Shown: positions 42,802-52,474, numbered from the stretch's first letter. The stretch is DNA of 64,000 nt from Mariniphaga sp. (GCA_024636975.1 JAGXGA010000061.1:124001-188000), one strand, 5' to 3'. Numbers and translations are program-made. The notes: generated by a model from the letters alone, not told the origin.

Positions 42802-45492
42802 ATGGCAGAAAGCGAGAAAAAGCAAAAAACCAATTGGCATTCGATGGAGGCCGATGAGGTTATTGATAAGCTGAACACCGACAAAGAAAATGGCCTCGGC
42901 GATGAAGAAATAACCGAAAGACAGGAAAAATATGGAAAGAACAAGCTTCCAAAGGGTAAAAAGAATCCCTGGTGGAAGCGATTACTGGAGCAATTCAACA
43001 ACATACTAATTTATGTTCTTATGGCGGCTGCTATAGTTACTGCCATAATGGGACATTGGATCGATACCTGGGTAATACTGGCAGTAGTTATCATAAATGC
43101 CATTATCGGATTTATACAGGAAGGGAAAGCAGAAAAAGCGCTGGAGAGCATCAGCAACATGCTGTCGCTTGGAGCGGTTGTTAAACGCAAAGGCAATAAA
43201 AAAAACATCGAAGCCGAAAATCTTGTACCCGGAGATATTATCCTGCTTAAATCGGGTGATAAGATTCCGGCCGATGTGCGTCTGTTTAAGTCCAGGAATC
43301 TGCAGGTAGAAGAATCGCCACTTACAGGGGAATCAACTGCAGTCGACAAATCGGTTGACCCGGTAGAACAAGATGCCATTCTCGGCGATCAGTCCTCAAT
43401 GGCGTTTTCAGGCACAGTGGTAACATACGGTAAAGCACAAGGTGTAGTTGTTGCAACAGGAGCCGACACTGAGCTCGGAAAAATTAATAAGATGATTTCC
43501 GAAGTGGAAAAGATTACCACGCCCCTGCTGCAGCAAATAGAAAATTTCGGCAAATGGCTTTCACTTATAATACTTCTCATAACTGCCGGCTTCTTTGCGT
43601 TTGGGTATTTTTACCACGAAAGAAGCCTGGATGATATGTTCCTGGCGGCCATCGGACTGGTGGTAGCAGCCATTCCCGAGGGATTGCCGGCCATTATGAC
43701 AATTACCCTGGCCATTGGGGTACAGCGAATGGCGGGCAGAAATGCCATAATCCGCAGCCTCCCTTCAGTGGAAACTTTGGGATCGGTAAATGTTATCTGC
43801 TCCGATAAAACCGGAACCCTTACCCGCAATGAAATGACTGCACAAACCATTGTCACGGCTGAAAATGTATATACAGTAAAAGGCACCGGATATGAACCCG
43901 AAGGAGAAATCCTGCTCGATGAAAAAAAGGCAAACCCTGATGATGATAAAGTTTTAAAACGTTTACTGCAAACGATCCGGTGCAGTAACAATGCAGAAAT
44001 CAAAAAAAATGATGAAGGTAAGTGGACGCTCACAGGAGTTCCTACCGAAGGAGCACTATTGACACTCAGCTATAAGGGGGGAATGAAAGATTTCAAGCCC
44101 AAACGCATTGATCAGGTGCCGTTCGAATCGGAGCATAAATACAGTGCATCACTGAATAAAGTCGATGATGAAGTTTTCATCTTTGTAACCGGAGCTCCTG
44201 AACGATTGATTGATATGTGCGAAAAGCAGCTCACCACTGAAGGTGAAAAAAAAATAGAACGGAAGTTCTGGGAAGAGAAAATGGAGGAAATTGCAGCAAA
44301 AGGTCAACGGATGCTGGCCGCTGCATTTCAAAATGGAGGTAACGATCGTTCAGAAATTGAAAAAGAAGATGTTGAAAAGGATCAAATCTTCCTTGGATTG
44401 ATTGGAATTATTGATCCCGCAAGGGAAGAAGCCATAGAAGCCATAAAGGAATGTAAACAAGCCGGAGTGAATGTAAAAATGATTACCGGCGACCATGCCA
44501 TAACAGCCAAAGCCATTGGAAAGCAAATAGGAATAGGCGATGGGGAAAAGGCCAAGACCGGAAAAGAACTGGAAGAGATGGGCGATGAGGAGATGAAGGA
44601 AGTTGTAAAAGAATACGACGTTTATGCCCGTACCAGCCCCGAGCACAAGCTAAGGCTGGTAAAGGCACTTCAGGCTAACGGCAAGCTGGTGGCTATGACC
44701 GGCGACGGGGTAAACGATGCACCGGCACTTAAAAAGGCCAACATCGGCATCGCTATGGGTATAAAGGGAACCGAAGTAACCAAAGATGCTTCGGAGATGG
44801 TTCTGGCCGATGATAATTTCGCATCCATTGTAAATGCCATCGAGGAAGGACGCACCGTTTACGACAACATCCGTAAAGCCCTGCTGTTTATCCTTCCTAC
44901 CAACGGAGCCGAGTCAGTTGTACTGATGTCGGCCATCCTGCTGGGAATTACAATGCCTATTACACCGGCCCAGATTCTCTGGGTAAATATGGTGACTGCA
45001 GTCACCCTGGCACTTGCCCTTTCGTTCGAACCAATGGAAGAAAATGTAATGGAACGGCAACCCCGGGGATCGGACGAGTCAATACTCGGAAAGTTCTTTA
45101 TCTGGCGAATTGCCTTTGTCTCCATCCTGATTGGGGGGATAACCCTCGGAGTATTTAAATATATGCAATCGCTTGACCAAACGGATGCAGTAGCCCGCAC
45201 AGTTGCAGTGAACAGCCTGGTTGCAGGACAATTATTCTATCTGTTCAACAGCCGAAAAATAAAACTGTCAAGCATTGGAAAAAATTTCTTTAATAATAAG
45301 TACGCCTTCTATGCAGCAGGAGCATTGATTGCACTACAGGCATTTTTTGTTTACGTCCCGTTTATGAATAACTTTTTTAATACCGAAGCTATTGAATTAT
45401 CCTATTGGCTCTATCCGTTGGCAACAGGCGTGGCCGTTTTCATTATTGTTGAAATTGAAAAGTTCATTGCCCGCAAAATATCAGGTGACTAG
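42802..45492 (+). CDS. Cation-translocating P-type ATPase (P2, Ca2+/Na+-type)
   Basis: This 896-residue pump has the N-terminal cation-ATPase domain (WHSMEADEVIDKLNTD), the actuator domain with LTGES, the phosphorylation motif CSDKTGTLT, the nucleotide domain (FVTGAPERL) and the hinge TGDGVNDAPALK. About ten membrane segments are expected. Helix 4 has VAAIPEGLPAI, as in PacL/SERCA-type pumps, but helix 6 has WVNMVTAVTLALAL where SERCA has NLVTDG, so the ion is uncertain (Ca2+, Na+ or other). Monocistronic, followed by a repeat-bearing gap. Confidence 0.94.
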   Translation: MAESEKKQKTNWHSMEADEVIDKLNTDKENGLGDEEITERQEKYGKNKLPKGKKNPWWKRLLEQFNNILIYVLMAAAIVTAIMGHWIDTWVILAVVIINAIIGFIQEGKAEKALESISNMLSLGAVVKRKGNKKNIEAENLVPGDIILLKSGDKIPADVRLFKSRNLQVEESPLTGESTAVDKSVDPVEQDAILGDQSSMAFSGTVVTYGKAQGVVVATGADTELGKINKMISEVEKITTPLLQQIENFGKWLSLIILLITAGFFAFGYFYHERSLDDMFLAAIGLVVAAIPEGLPAIMTITLAIGVQRMAGRNAIIRSLPSVETLGSVNVICSDKTGTLTRNEMTAQTIVTAENVYTVKGTGYEPEGEILLDEKKANPDDDKVLKRLLQTIRCSNNAEIKKNDEGKWTLTGVPTEGALLTLSYKGGMKDFKPKRIDQVPFESEHKYSASLNKVDDEVFIFVTGAPERLIDMCEKQLTTEGEKKIERKFWEEKMEEIAAKGQRMLAAAFQNGGNDRSEIEKEDVEKDQIFLGLIGIIDPAREEAIEAIKECKQAGVNVKMITGDHAITAKAIGKQIGIGDGEKAKTGKELEEMGDEEMKEVVKEYDVYARTSPEHKLRLVKALQANGKLVAMTGDGVNDAPALKKANIGIAMGIKGTEVTKDASEMVLADDNFASIVNAIEEGRTVYDNIRKALLFILPTNGAESVVLMSAILLGITMPITPAQILWVNMVTAVTLALALSFEPMEENVMERQPRGSDESILGKFFIWRIAFVSILIGGITLGVFKYMQSLDQTDAVARTVAVNSLVAGQLFYLFNSRKIKLSSIGKNFFNNKYAFYAAGALIALQAFFVYVPFMNNFFNTEAIELSYWLYPLATGVAVFIIVEIEKFIARKISGD

Positions 45493-45547
45493 AAAGGGGA
45501 ATGAAATTGCTTTACACACTGGAGAAATTACTATTACTGCACATAAA

Positions 45548-45653
45548 ATCTTTGACTTGGAAAGTCAAAGTCCCGTTGGCATGTTGTCAAAAGTTGCAGT
45601 GGTGCCAATTGGTGCAGGAACCACCGGGAGTCGGACTTTCCAAGTCCGACATT
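45548..45653. repeat. Second family of paired inverted hairpins
   Basis: In the gene-free gap 45493-45860, CTTTGACTT / AAGTCAAAG (45550-45570) and GTCGGACTT / AAGTCCGAC (45630-45650) each form a 9-bp stem with a 3-nt loop. Read outward from the centre, both begin CGGGA and share GACTTTCCAAGTC, so they are inverted copies of one REP-like unit, about 80 bp apart. This sequence differs from the CCCCAGC family. The rest of the gap is the AT-rich leader of the next gene. Confidence 0.8.
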
Positions 45654-45860
45654 CATAATATTTTAAACCTAAAGATCCACCCGGTTACCTCCTGCCCTCA
45701 TTCAGCAAACATAAAAAACAATCATCTTATCTGAAATTACCCCCTCTATTCCAACCCGTTTAAAGATGGCAACAGGTCGTTTACCCGTTTTTTATCAGTG
45801 TTCGTTGAAAAAGTTATCCGTAATCTGGACATTAATTGTATTTTCAAACAAAAATTTTCA

Positions 45861-46352
45861 ATGAAAAATCAGCTTTCACGAAGGCTCATGATGAAAACCG
45901 GATCTATGGCCTGTTGTACATTACTTCTTAAAGGAAATCTTTTTGCTGTTTCTAACTTTACCTTTCCGGCAGATGAAGCACCCGACCCGTTAAAAATGAA
46001 TTACTGTGGGCACAAATGTCCTGAGAACTGTAAATTCCTTGAAGCATCGGTAAAAAATGACCCTGTGCTTAAAAAAGAAGCATATGAAATCTGGGAGATG
46101 AAGGAGCGTTTTGGAGTTGAAACGTTTGAGGCAGATAAAATCTTTTGTTTTGGCTGCAAAACAAAAGATAAACCTGTTGGAATCAGGCTTCAAAATTGCG
46201 ATGTCCGTGTATGTGCAATCAGCAAAAACCATGATGCCTGTATCGAATGCAGCAGTTTAAGCACATGTGAAAAAGACCTGTGGAAGAAATTTCCTGAGTT
46301 CCATCAGTCGTTGGTAAAACTACAAGTAACATATTTGGAGTCAAAAAAATAG
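45861..46352 (+). CDS. Exported DUF3795 protein
   Basis: The start at 45861 (MKNQLSRRLMMKTGSMACCT) gives 163 residues with a Tat-like leader (SRR then a hydrophobic stretch). The mature part is a DUF3795 domain: NYCGHKCPENCKFLEAS, FCFGCKTKDKP and NCDVRVCAISKN, CIECSSLSTCEKDLW, with cysteine pairs suited to bind zinc or an iron-sulphur cluster. Function is unknown. It lies 38 bp before a PQQ-propeller lipoprotein and may be co-transcribed. Confidence 0.82.
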   Translation: MKNQLSRRLMMKTGSMACCTLLLKGNLFAVSNFTFPADEAPDPLKMNYCGHKCPENCKFLEASVKNDPVLKKEAYEIWEMKERFGVETFEADKIFCFGCKTKDKPVGIRLQNCDVRVCAISKNHDACIECSSLSTCEKDLWKKFPEFHQSLVKLQVTYLESKK

Positions 46353-46390
46353 AACCACATAATCAGAGATTATTGTAAAATACCAACTTT

Positions 46391-47653
46391 ATGAAATCAG
46401 CAATCCTTGTTTTTGCAGGCCTGTTTCTATTCTCATGCAGCAATAAAGAAAGTAAAGTTTACCAGTGGCGGGGAGATAATCGTTCAGGAGTATACAACGA
46501 AACCGGTTTACTGGCAGCATGGCCGGAAGAAGGCCCTGAAGAAATCTGGTTTGCCGAAGACATTGGCAACGGGTATGGTTCACCTACCATAACAGAGGAC
46601 GCCGTTTTTGTTACCGGTGAAATCGACAGCCTGGCATGGCTGTTTTGCTTCGACTTAGCCGGAAGCCTTGTATGGAAACAGAATTTCGGAAAGGAATGGG
46701 CGAAACATTATCCGGGTTCCCGCTCGGCACCTACAATAGTTGACGATAAAGTATATGCCGGTACAGGCATGGGCCACATTGCCTGTTTAAACCGGGCTGA
46801 TGGCGAAATCATCTGGACAAAAGACTACGTTGCCGATTTTGAAGGTGTACTCCCCTACCATGGCTATTCAGAGGCTCCGGTAATCGATGACAATAGAATT
46901 ATCTGCACGCCAGGTGGAGAAGAGCACAATGTGGTAGCGCTCGACCGCCAAACAGGCGACTTGTTGTGGTCGTGCAAAGGTAAGGGCGAATATATGGGAT
47001 ACAACCCGGGTAATATAATTGAAGTATCAAACCGAAAAGTTTATGTTACTTTTTCAGCCTATCACCTGCTTGGCATAGATGCCGGGACCGGTGAACTGTT
47101 GTGGACGCACCTGCAGGATAATACCCCTGTTGAGAAACGTGAACCTGGAATTGGCGATACCCACAGCAACAACATCTTTTTTGAAGACGGGCACATCTAT
47201 TATGCTGCCGGCGACGGAAACAGGGGGGTGAAACTGCAGCTCTCGGCAGATGGATCGGAAATCACAGAAGTGTGGAGAACCACCGACCTCGACACATACA
47301 TGGGCGGTTTCGTAAAAGTAGGTGATTACCTGTATGGCTGCGGCACACGAAAGAAAGACATCAAAAGCTTCAGCGCTGCATCCGGAGAAGTTGTCGATTC
47401 GTTGCGTACAGGAACAGGTGCTGTCATTGCAGCCGGGAACATGCTGTATTACTACAACTGGGCCGGCGAAGTTTCGATGCTGAGCTGCAACAATGGCCAT
47501 ATGGAAAAAATAAGCGCCTTCAAAATTACCAAAGGTACCAAGGAACATTTTTCACACCCGGTTATTAAAAACGGTATATTGTACCAGCGAAGAGGCGATG
47601 CTCTGATGGCATACGACATTCGCAAAAAAAAGGATGTGCTGGCAAAAATGTAA
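46391..47653 (+). CDS. PQQ-like beta-propeller lipoprotein
   Basis: This 420-residue lipoprotein (lipobox FSC, Cys16) has repeated blade motifs of the PQQ/BamB type: YGSPTITEDAVFVTGEID, SRSAPTIVDDKVYAGTGMG and VVALDRQTGDLLWS, YHLLGIDAGTGELLW. It opens with QWRGDNRSGVYNETGL, typical of propellers found beside carbohydrate or sulphatase genes in Bacteroidota. There is no catalytic dehydrogenase segment, so it more likely binds or scaffolds than oxidises alcohols. It lies next to a DUF3795 gene. Confidence 0.88.
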   Translation: MKSAILVFAGLFLFSCSNKESKVYQWRGDNRSGVYNETGLLAAWPEEGPEEIWFAEDIGNGYGSPTITEDAVFVTGEIDSLAWLFCFDLAGSLVWKQNFGKEWAKHYPGSRSAPTIVDDKVYAGTGMGHIACLNRADGEIIWTKDYVADFEGVLPYHGYSEAPVIDDNRIICTPGGEEHNVVALDRQTGDLLWSCKGKGEYMGYNPGNIIEVSNRKVYVTFSAYHLLGIDAGTGELLWTHLQDNTPVEKREPGIGDTHSNNIFFEDGHIYYAAGDGNRGVKLQLSADGSEITEVWRTTDLDTYMGGFVKVGDYLYGCGTRKKDIKSFSAASGEVVDSLRTGTGAVIAAGNMLYYYNWAGEVSMLSCNNGHMEKISAFKITKGTKEHFSHPVIKNGILYQRRGDALMAYDIRKKKDVLAKM

Positions 47654-47896
47654 TATCTTCTGAAATACAATTTGTGGTCGCATAAATTGAAAAATAATCC
47701 GTTTCATCATCCCACAAACAAACATTTACTCATTTGCATCTCTTTCCGGAGGAGAAAGGTAGTCTGTTTATAAGTTGATTTAACCTGACAGCGGGAAAAG
47801 CAATTATCAATTTTTACACTCTGAATAAAAAGTAACCAGGGTCCAGATCCTTTTTAGAATTAACCTTGGCTTAGGCCTTCTATATATAAATTTCGC

Positions 47897-48001
47897 ATTA
47901 TAATCAGATTAAATTCAGATTAAACTCCGATCAAACTCGCAAAATCGCGAATTTGATGCGAGTTTAATGTGAGTTTAATGCGAGTTTGATCAAAGTTTGA
48001 T
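47897..48001. repeat. Inverted array of 11-bp GAGTTTAAT units
   Basis: The gap 47654-48278 has no gene. Left arm: ATTATAATCAG, ATTAAATTCAG, ATTAAACTCCG, ATCAAACTCGC. A 17-bp AT-rich centre follows, then the right arm: GCGAGTTTAAT, GTGAGTTTAAT, GCGAGTTTGAT, CAAAGTTTGAT. The arms are reverse-complementary with an 11-bp period. The array matches the one at 15.37 kb in unit length, orientation and core (GAGTTTA). Further on, CTTTTTTATT and AATAAAAAAG (about 48085-48115) form another hairpin. Confidence 0.85.
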
Positions 48002-48197
48002 AAGGTCATGAAACAAGTAAGCTATGGCCTTAGTTTTGATGAGAATCTTTTCCGACAGTTTTCGGTTGAGGCACACTCTTTTTTATTAACAGATAAATAA
48101 AAAAGCGCACTCATTTTTTTAATGACTGAAGCTGTTTTTTAATAATCAGGCTGAATTCAGGTGGAAATTTTGAAGTAAAAATGGAATAAAAAATAAA

Positions 48198-48263
48198 CCG
48201 GCAACCTCCGGCAGTGCAGCCGGGGAGAATTCTTCCTTTTCCTGCACTGCCGAAAATTGCCGG
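48198..48263 (-). terminator. Long hairpin terminator of the uronate operon
   Basis: CCGGCAA..CGGCAGTGCAG (48198-48219) pairs with CTGCACTGCCG..TTGCCGG (48242-48263), with a 4-nt bubble and a 22-nt loop. On the minus strand it is followed by TTTATTTTTTATT. It lies 16 bp after the DUF4861 stop codon. Confidence 0.7.
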
Positions 48264-48278
48264 CTTTCTATGAAAGTA

Positions 48279-49550
48279 TTACAGAACCACAACTGGTTCA
48301 GATAGTTTTTCAGCTTCTTCAGCAATGTATTTTCTGAATCCTTCTTCTGTTTTCCACTGGTCCTTATCGAGACCCCACACGGAAAAGAAATAGTGCTTTG
48401 AAGGCTCTCCGTTTTCGCAGTCCTGCCCGATGTAATACGTTTCGGAAATGATTTGACTAAATCCTTTTTCGGGAACAGTTTCAAATCCAAGCTTATAAAA
48501 ATTAATATCGGTAGTGCGGCCAATCTTACCTGCTTCACTTTGAGGAATAATTACTGCCATACCCAGTTCATCCTCATTCAGTGATTGTACATCATGAGTA
48601 CCAATGCACTGAAAATTATCGGTGGTGAATTCAAAAGGCTGCCTTTTCAGGTGACTGGTAACAATGCCGGTGACAATCTGAGAACCTTTCGGTGCATTCT
48701 GAACTGTGACATCCGACTCGAACCAGTATTTTCCCGGATAAATTGAAATACGTTCAACTGCCGAGAGCATTTCGCCGTCAACATCCCAGCCTTCGTACCT
48801 CAGTTCGAATACCGACCGAACCGGTCCTTCAGAAATTTTATGGTATTCATAAACTTCAGTGGACCCGAGCCTGAAAAGTGAGTCGTCTTTCAACAGAGCA
48901 ATACCACCTGAACCCAGTGAACTGCCGCAATGCAATACATCCATGCCCCAGTCGGCCAGTTTGTGGTAATCGCCCAGTTCAGTTGTATGAATTTTATCGA
49001 TTATCATTTCAGGCATTCGTTTCCCAAACAGATCTTTTACGTTGCGGCAATCGAAATAATTGCGGAATCCGATCTTATCGTTTTCCCAGTTTACGCTTTC
49101 GCCCTGGGCGATAACCTCAAAGCCATCGGAACATGGCAAGGCCTGGTAACTATCAACCTCTTCAAATGAGCCATCAGACTGGGTAATTCCCAGCCGCAAA
49201 TTGGTCCGTTTATCAAAAACAGGTGGATAGCTGGTGCCATCGACCCACTCCACATTTATTTTCATTGTCTCTTCGGGTGAGAAATTCAAAAGCAGAGCCG
49301 CTTCATCCCAGTTGCCGTCGTTATCCAAATCATCCAGCTGAAACGGGACGAGGGAATTGTCTGCATTTTTAAAAATTGGAAATTTACCTTCTTCCATTCC
49401 TGCCTTTTGTTGCAACTCATCTTTCGAAAGAACTACAACCTCATCGGGTCTTTCTGTATTTTGCGGGTTCTGAAATAAAAGCGATGCATTATTTCCGCAG
49501 GAAAACAGCAGCACGGACATTATAATAATGAGACTTAATTTAGTTTTCAT
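48279..49550 (-). CDS. DUF4861 lipoprotein
   Basis: The start at 49550 (MKTKLSLIIIMSVLLFSC, lipobox Cys18) gives 423 residues; the frame from 49574 adds eight residues that would bury the signal. DUF4861 motifs: FPIFKNADNSLVPFQLDD, DNDGNWDEAALLLNF, and WGMDVLHCGSSLGSGGIAL. This family occurs with polysaccharide lyases and unsaturated glycuronyl hydrolases in Bacteroidota; its exact activity is not settled. It is the last gene of the operon with GH88, KduI and KduD and starts 1 bp after kduD ends. Confidence 0.87.
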   Translation of the reverse strand: MKTKLSLIIIMSVLLFSCGNNASLLFQNPQNTERPDEVVVLSKDELQQKAGMEEGKFPIFKNADNSLVPFQLDDLDNDGNWDEAALLLNFSPEETMKINVEWVDGTSYPPVFDKRTNLRLGITQSDGSFEEVDSYQALPCSDGFEVIAQGESVNWENDKIGFRNYFDCRNVKDLFGKRMPEMIIDKIHTTELGDYHKLADWGMDVLHCGSSLGSGGIALLKDDSLFRLGSTEVYEYHKISEGPVRSVFELRYEGWDVDGEMLSAVERISIYPGKYWFESDVTVQNAPKGSQIVTGIVTSHLKRQPFEFTTDNFQCIGTHDVQSLNEDELGMAVIIPQSEAGKIGRTTDINFYKLGFETVPEKGFSQIISETYYIGQDCENGEPSKHYFFSVWGLDKDQWKTEEGFRKYIAEEAEKLSEPVVVL

Positions 49551-49551
49551 T

Positions 49552-50355
49552 TTATTCAGGCAGATCGTTTTCACCTTTCACATAACCAAAGTTGGCAAGT
49601 ATTCCTCCATCTACATAAAGCACATGCCCGTTTACAAAATTGCTGGCTTTTGAGGCCAGGAACAGCGCTGCATGACCAACATCTTCGGGTTCACCCCAGC
49701 GGCCGGCAGGAGTGCGGGTCATCACCAGTTCGTTGAAAGGATGATTACCTTCACGGATGGGAGCTGTTTGGGCAGTGGCGATATAACCAGGCCCAATACC
49801 ATTGATCTGGATATTGTATTTTGCCCATTCGCAGGTCATATTGGAAGTAAGCAACTTTAATCCTCCTTTTGCCGAGGCATATGCTGAAACGGAATTCCTC
49901 CCGTAAACACTCATCATGGAACACATATTAATGATTTTCCCGGAACGTTTTTTTATCATTCCCGGAGCAACCCTTTTAGAAACAATCAGGGGAGCCACCA
50001 GGTCCACTTCAATTACCTGCCTGTAATCGGCAACAGGCATATCGAGTATGGGAATCCGCTTAATGATGCCGGCATTGTTAACAAGAATATCAATTGCACC
50101 AACTTCTTTTTCAATCAGTGATATTCCTCGATCGACATCGGCTTCACTGGTTACATCAAATTTTAATGTATAAACATCAATTCCATCGGCAGAATATTCC
50201 TGTTTACAGCTTTCCAGCTTTTCATCCGAAATATCGTTCACACATATTTTGGCTCCTGCTTTTCCGAGTACTTTTCCTATGGCCATTCCAATTCCGTGTG
50301 TTCCTCCGGTTATAAGCGCCACTTTTCCTTTTAAATCGAATAAATCCTGTATCAT
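49552..50355 (-). CDS. kduD: 2-deoxy-D-gluconate 3-dehydrogenase-type SDR (KduD)
   Basis: This 267-residue SDR has GGTHGIGMAIG for NAD(P) binding, NNAGIIKRIPIL and the catalytic YASAKGG with Tyr and Lys. KduD reduces 2,5-diketo-3-deoxygluconate to KDG, the step after KduI. The family also contains gluconate 5-dehydrogenases, but kduI lies immediately upstream (9 bp), which supports KduD. It is in the GH88 operon. Confidence 0.92.
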   Translation of the reverse strand: MIQDLFDLKGKVALITGGTHGIGMAIGKVLGKAGAKICVNDISDEKLESCKQEYSADGIDVYTLKFDVTSEADVDRGISLIEKEVGAIDILVNNAGIIKRIPILDMPVADYRQVIEVDLVAPLIVSKRVAPGMIKKRSGKIINMCSMMSVYGRNSVSAYASAKGGLKLLTSNMTCEWAKYNIQINGIGPGYIATAQTAPIREGNHPFNELVMTRTPAGRWGEPEDVGHAALFLASKASNFVNGHVLYVDGGILANFGYVKGENDLPE

Positions 50356-50364
50356 ACTATTATT

Positions 50365-51207
50365 TTACCTCAGTTCAGTTGGTTTAATGTGATCCATATC
50401 GGTATAGTCAAGGTTTTCGCCCGCCATACCCCATATAAACATGTAATTGCTGGTACCGGCTGCCGAATGAATCGACCAGTTGGGGGAAATCACCGCCTGT
50501 TCGTTGTGCATCCAGATATGCCTCGTTTCGTCAGGCTCTCCCATGAAATGACAAATAGCCTGATCTTCAGGAAGATTAAAATAAAAATAAACTTCATTCC
50601 TACGATTATGCTGATGAGGGGGCATCGTATTCCAGACACTTCCGGTTTTAAGTTCTGTCATACCCATTTGCAGTTGGCAGGTATCCACCACAGTGTTTAT
50701 CAGCAACTGATTGATGTCGCGTTCATTGGAAGACTCCAAAGAGCCCATATGTAGCACATTGGCATCGCCCAGTGTTACATGCTTCACAGGATATTCCTTA
50801 TGTGCGGGCGCTGAATTAATGTAATAATGTGCAGGCTTTGAGGGATCGTCGGAACGAAATTCCACATCCTTACTCCCTTTCCCGATGTACAACGCATCTT
50901 TAAAATTCATTTTATACTCGGTTCCATCAACCACAATAGTACCTGAACCAGCTACATTAATAACGCCAACTTCACGCCGGAAACAAAAATATTCGGCTTT
51001 TAATGGATCAATGGGTTCCAGTTTCAAAGGCTTATCAGCCGGAACAGCCCCGCCAACTATGAAACGCTCAATTGCAGAGTATACAAGGCGTATATTACCT
51101 TGCTCCATCACGTTCTCAACTAAAAATTCCTTTCTGATCTTTGCGGTATCATACATCCTGAAATCATCAGGGTGATAGGCATACCTTTCCTCGTAAATTG
51201 TTGCCAT
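50365..51207 (-). CDS. kduI: 5-dehydro-4-deoxy-D-glucuronate isomerase
   Basis: This 280-residue cupin enzyme has the zinc-binding stretch [16 protein letters not shown] and a later [12 protein letters not shown] with the last His ligand. The N terminus ([20 protein letters not shown]) is typical. KduI converts 5-keto-4-deoxyuronate, the product released from unsaturated uronides by GH88, into 2,5-diketo-3-deoxygluconate. It lies 6 bp downstream of GH88. Confidence 0.97.
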   Translation of the reverse strand: MATIYEERYAYHPDDFRMYDTAKIRKEFLVENVMEQGNIRLVYSAIERFIVGGAVPADKPLKLEPIDPLKAEYFCFRREVGVINVAGSGTIVVDGTEYKMNFKDALYIGKGSKDVEFRSDDPSKPAHYYINSAPAHKEYPVKHVTLGDANVLHMGSLESSNERDINQLLINTVVDTCQLQMGMTELKTGSVWNTMPPHQHNRRNEVYFYFNLPEDQAICHFMGEPDETRHIWMHNEQAVISPNWSIHSAAGTSNYMFIWGMAGENLDYTDMDHIKPTELR

Positions 51208-51213
51208 ACTATT

Positions 51214-52374
51214 TTATTTTAGTAATTCCTGTTGTCTTTTAAGAGCTTCAAGATAATAATAATCAGCATAATTGATAGCCACATCCACTTCACTTGATGA
51301 GGGCAGGTTTCCAACACTGTGCTTTACTATGAACCCGCCGTTCGATCCGCCGGTCGCCCTGTATTTATCGGAAGTAAGGCTTTCCATTATCTGGTTGGCA
51401 GCCTTCAACCAGGTATCTCCCTGATCCGATAGCGTACTCAGATCATACAGTGCTGAAGCAGTAATGGCAGCTGCCGATGCATCGCGTGGGGCATCAGGGA
51501 TATTGGGATCGTTGAAATCCCAGAAAAATACGTTGTCTTCGGGCAGATTTTCCAAAAGAAAATTACCGATATTTTCAGCTGCTTCAAGGTATCTTTCATC
51601 ACCTGTTTCACGGTAACACATAGTGTAACCGTAGAACCCCCATGCCTGTCCGCGTGCCCAGGCCGATTCATCGCTTAACCCCTGGTGGGTTTGTTTTATT
51701 ACAGGTTCTCCGGTAAGGGTATCATAATCTACCACATGAACCGAACTCCAGTCATCACGATAATGGTTTTCAAGAGTAACATCGGCATGCGACAGAGCTA
51801 CCTTCCTGAATTTTTCATCACCGGTTTCTTCCGAGGCCCAGAATAGCATTTCAAGGTTCATCATGTTATCAACAATTACCGGATATTGCCAGGTGCCGAA
51901 ATCCCACGAACGGATCACTCCGGTGATGGGATTAAAGCGTTCGATCAAAGTTTCCGATGCTTCTATAATCACTTCCTTATATTGTTCATTGCCTGTTATG
52001 CGATATGCATTTCCGTAACTGCAGAAAACCATAAAACCTAAGTCATGGGTATTTGTACGGTACTGCACCCCTTCCAGCTTCACTGTATTTTCAAGAGCTG
52101 TATTTTTCCAGAATTCATCATTGGTAAATTCGTATAAAAACCAAAAGGAACCGGCAGGAAAGCCACACGTCCAGTCGTTGTTCCCAACCATCCAGTATCC
52201 TCCGTTTTCATCAGGATAGGAACGCGGAACTTTATCGTCGGGGATTTCCCGGACAAGAACCTTCATTTGTTCGCTCAATTCTGAAGTCAGTTCTGAAAAA
52301 TCAGTCTGGATTTCCTTGTTCACCGAACAGGAATAAAAACCAATTACAGCCAGCAAGATTATAAAGATTTTCAT
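51214..52374 (-). CDS. GH88 unsaturated glucuronyl hydrolase, lipoprotein
   Basis: This 386-residue lipoprotein (lipobox YSC, Cys16) has an alpha/alpha barrel with GH88 motifs: DWTCGFPAGSFWFLYEFT, THDLGFMVFCSYGNAY, IVDNMMNLEMLFWA carrying a catalytic Asp, and ARGQAWGFYGY. It hydrolyses the unsaturated uronic acid left by polysaccharide lyases, releasing 5-keto-4-deoxyuronate for KduI. The donor polymer (pectin, glycosaminoglycan, ulvan) cannot be told. First gene of the operon; its promoter lies under a LacI-type palindrome. Confidence 0.94.
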   Translation of the reverse strand: MKIFIILLAVIGFYSCSVNKEIQTDFSELTSELSEQMKVLVREIPDDKVPRSYPDENGGYWMVGNNDWTCGFPAGSFWFLYEFTNDEFWKNTALENTVKLEGVQYRTNTHDLGFMVFCSYGNAYRITGNEQYKEVIIEASETLIERFNPITGVIRSWDFGTWQYPVIVDNMMNLEMLFWASEETGDEKFRKVALSHADVTLENHYRDDWSSVHVVDYDTLTGEPVIKQTHQGLSDESAWARGQAWGFYGYTMCYRETGDERYLEAAENIGNFLLENLPEDNVFFWDFNDPNIPDAPRDASAAAITASALYDLSTLSDQGDTWLKAANQIMESLTSDKYRATGGSNGGFIVKHSVGNLPSSSEVDVAINYADYYYLEALKRQQELLK

Positions 52375-52398
52375 TTTTAAAAATTAAATTTGTTTTCA

Positions 52399-52465
52399 CA
52401 AATATAAGATGAAAATATTTAAATTGCAATCGATTGCAGTTATAAGAAAAAAATATTTAACTTTA
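52399..52465. promoter_or_regulatory. Divergent promoters sharing a LacI-type operator
   Basis: TGCAATCGATTGCA (52425-52438) is a perfect palindrome with a central CG, as in LacI/GalR-family operators. Minus strand (GH88): -33 ATTG at 52427-52430, 20-nt spacer, -7 TATATTTG at 52399-52406. Plus strand (lacI): -33 TTG near 52434-52436, about 20 nt, -7 TAACTTTA at 52458-52465. The palindrome covers both -33 boxes, so one bound regulator would block both directions. Confidence 0.8.
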
Positions 52466-52474
52466 CTGTAAAAA

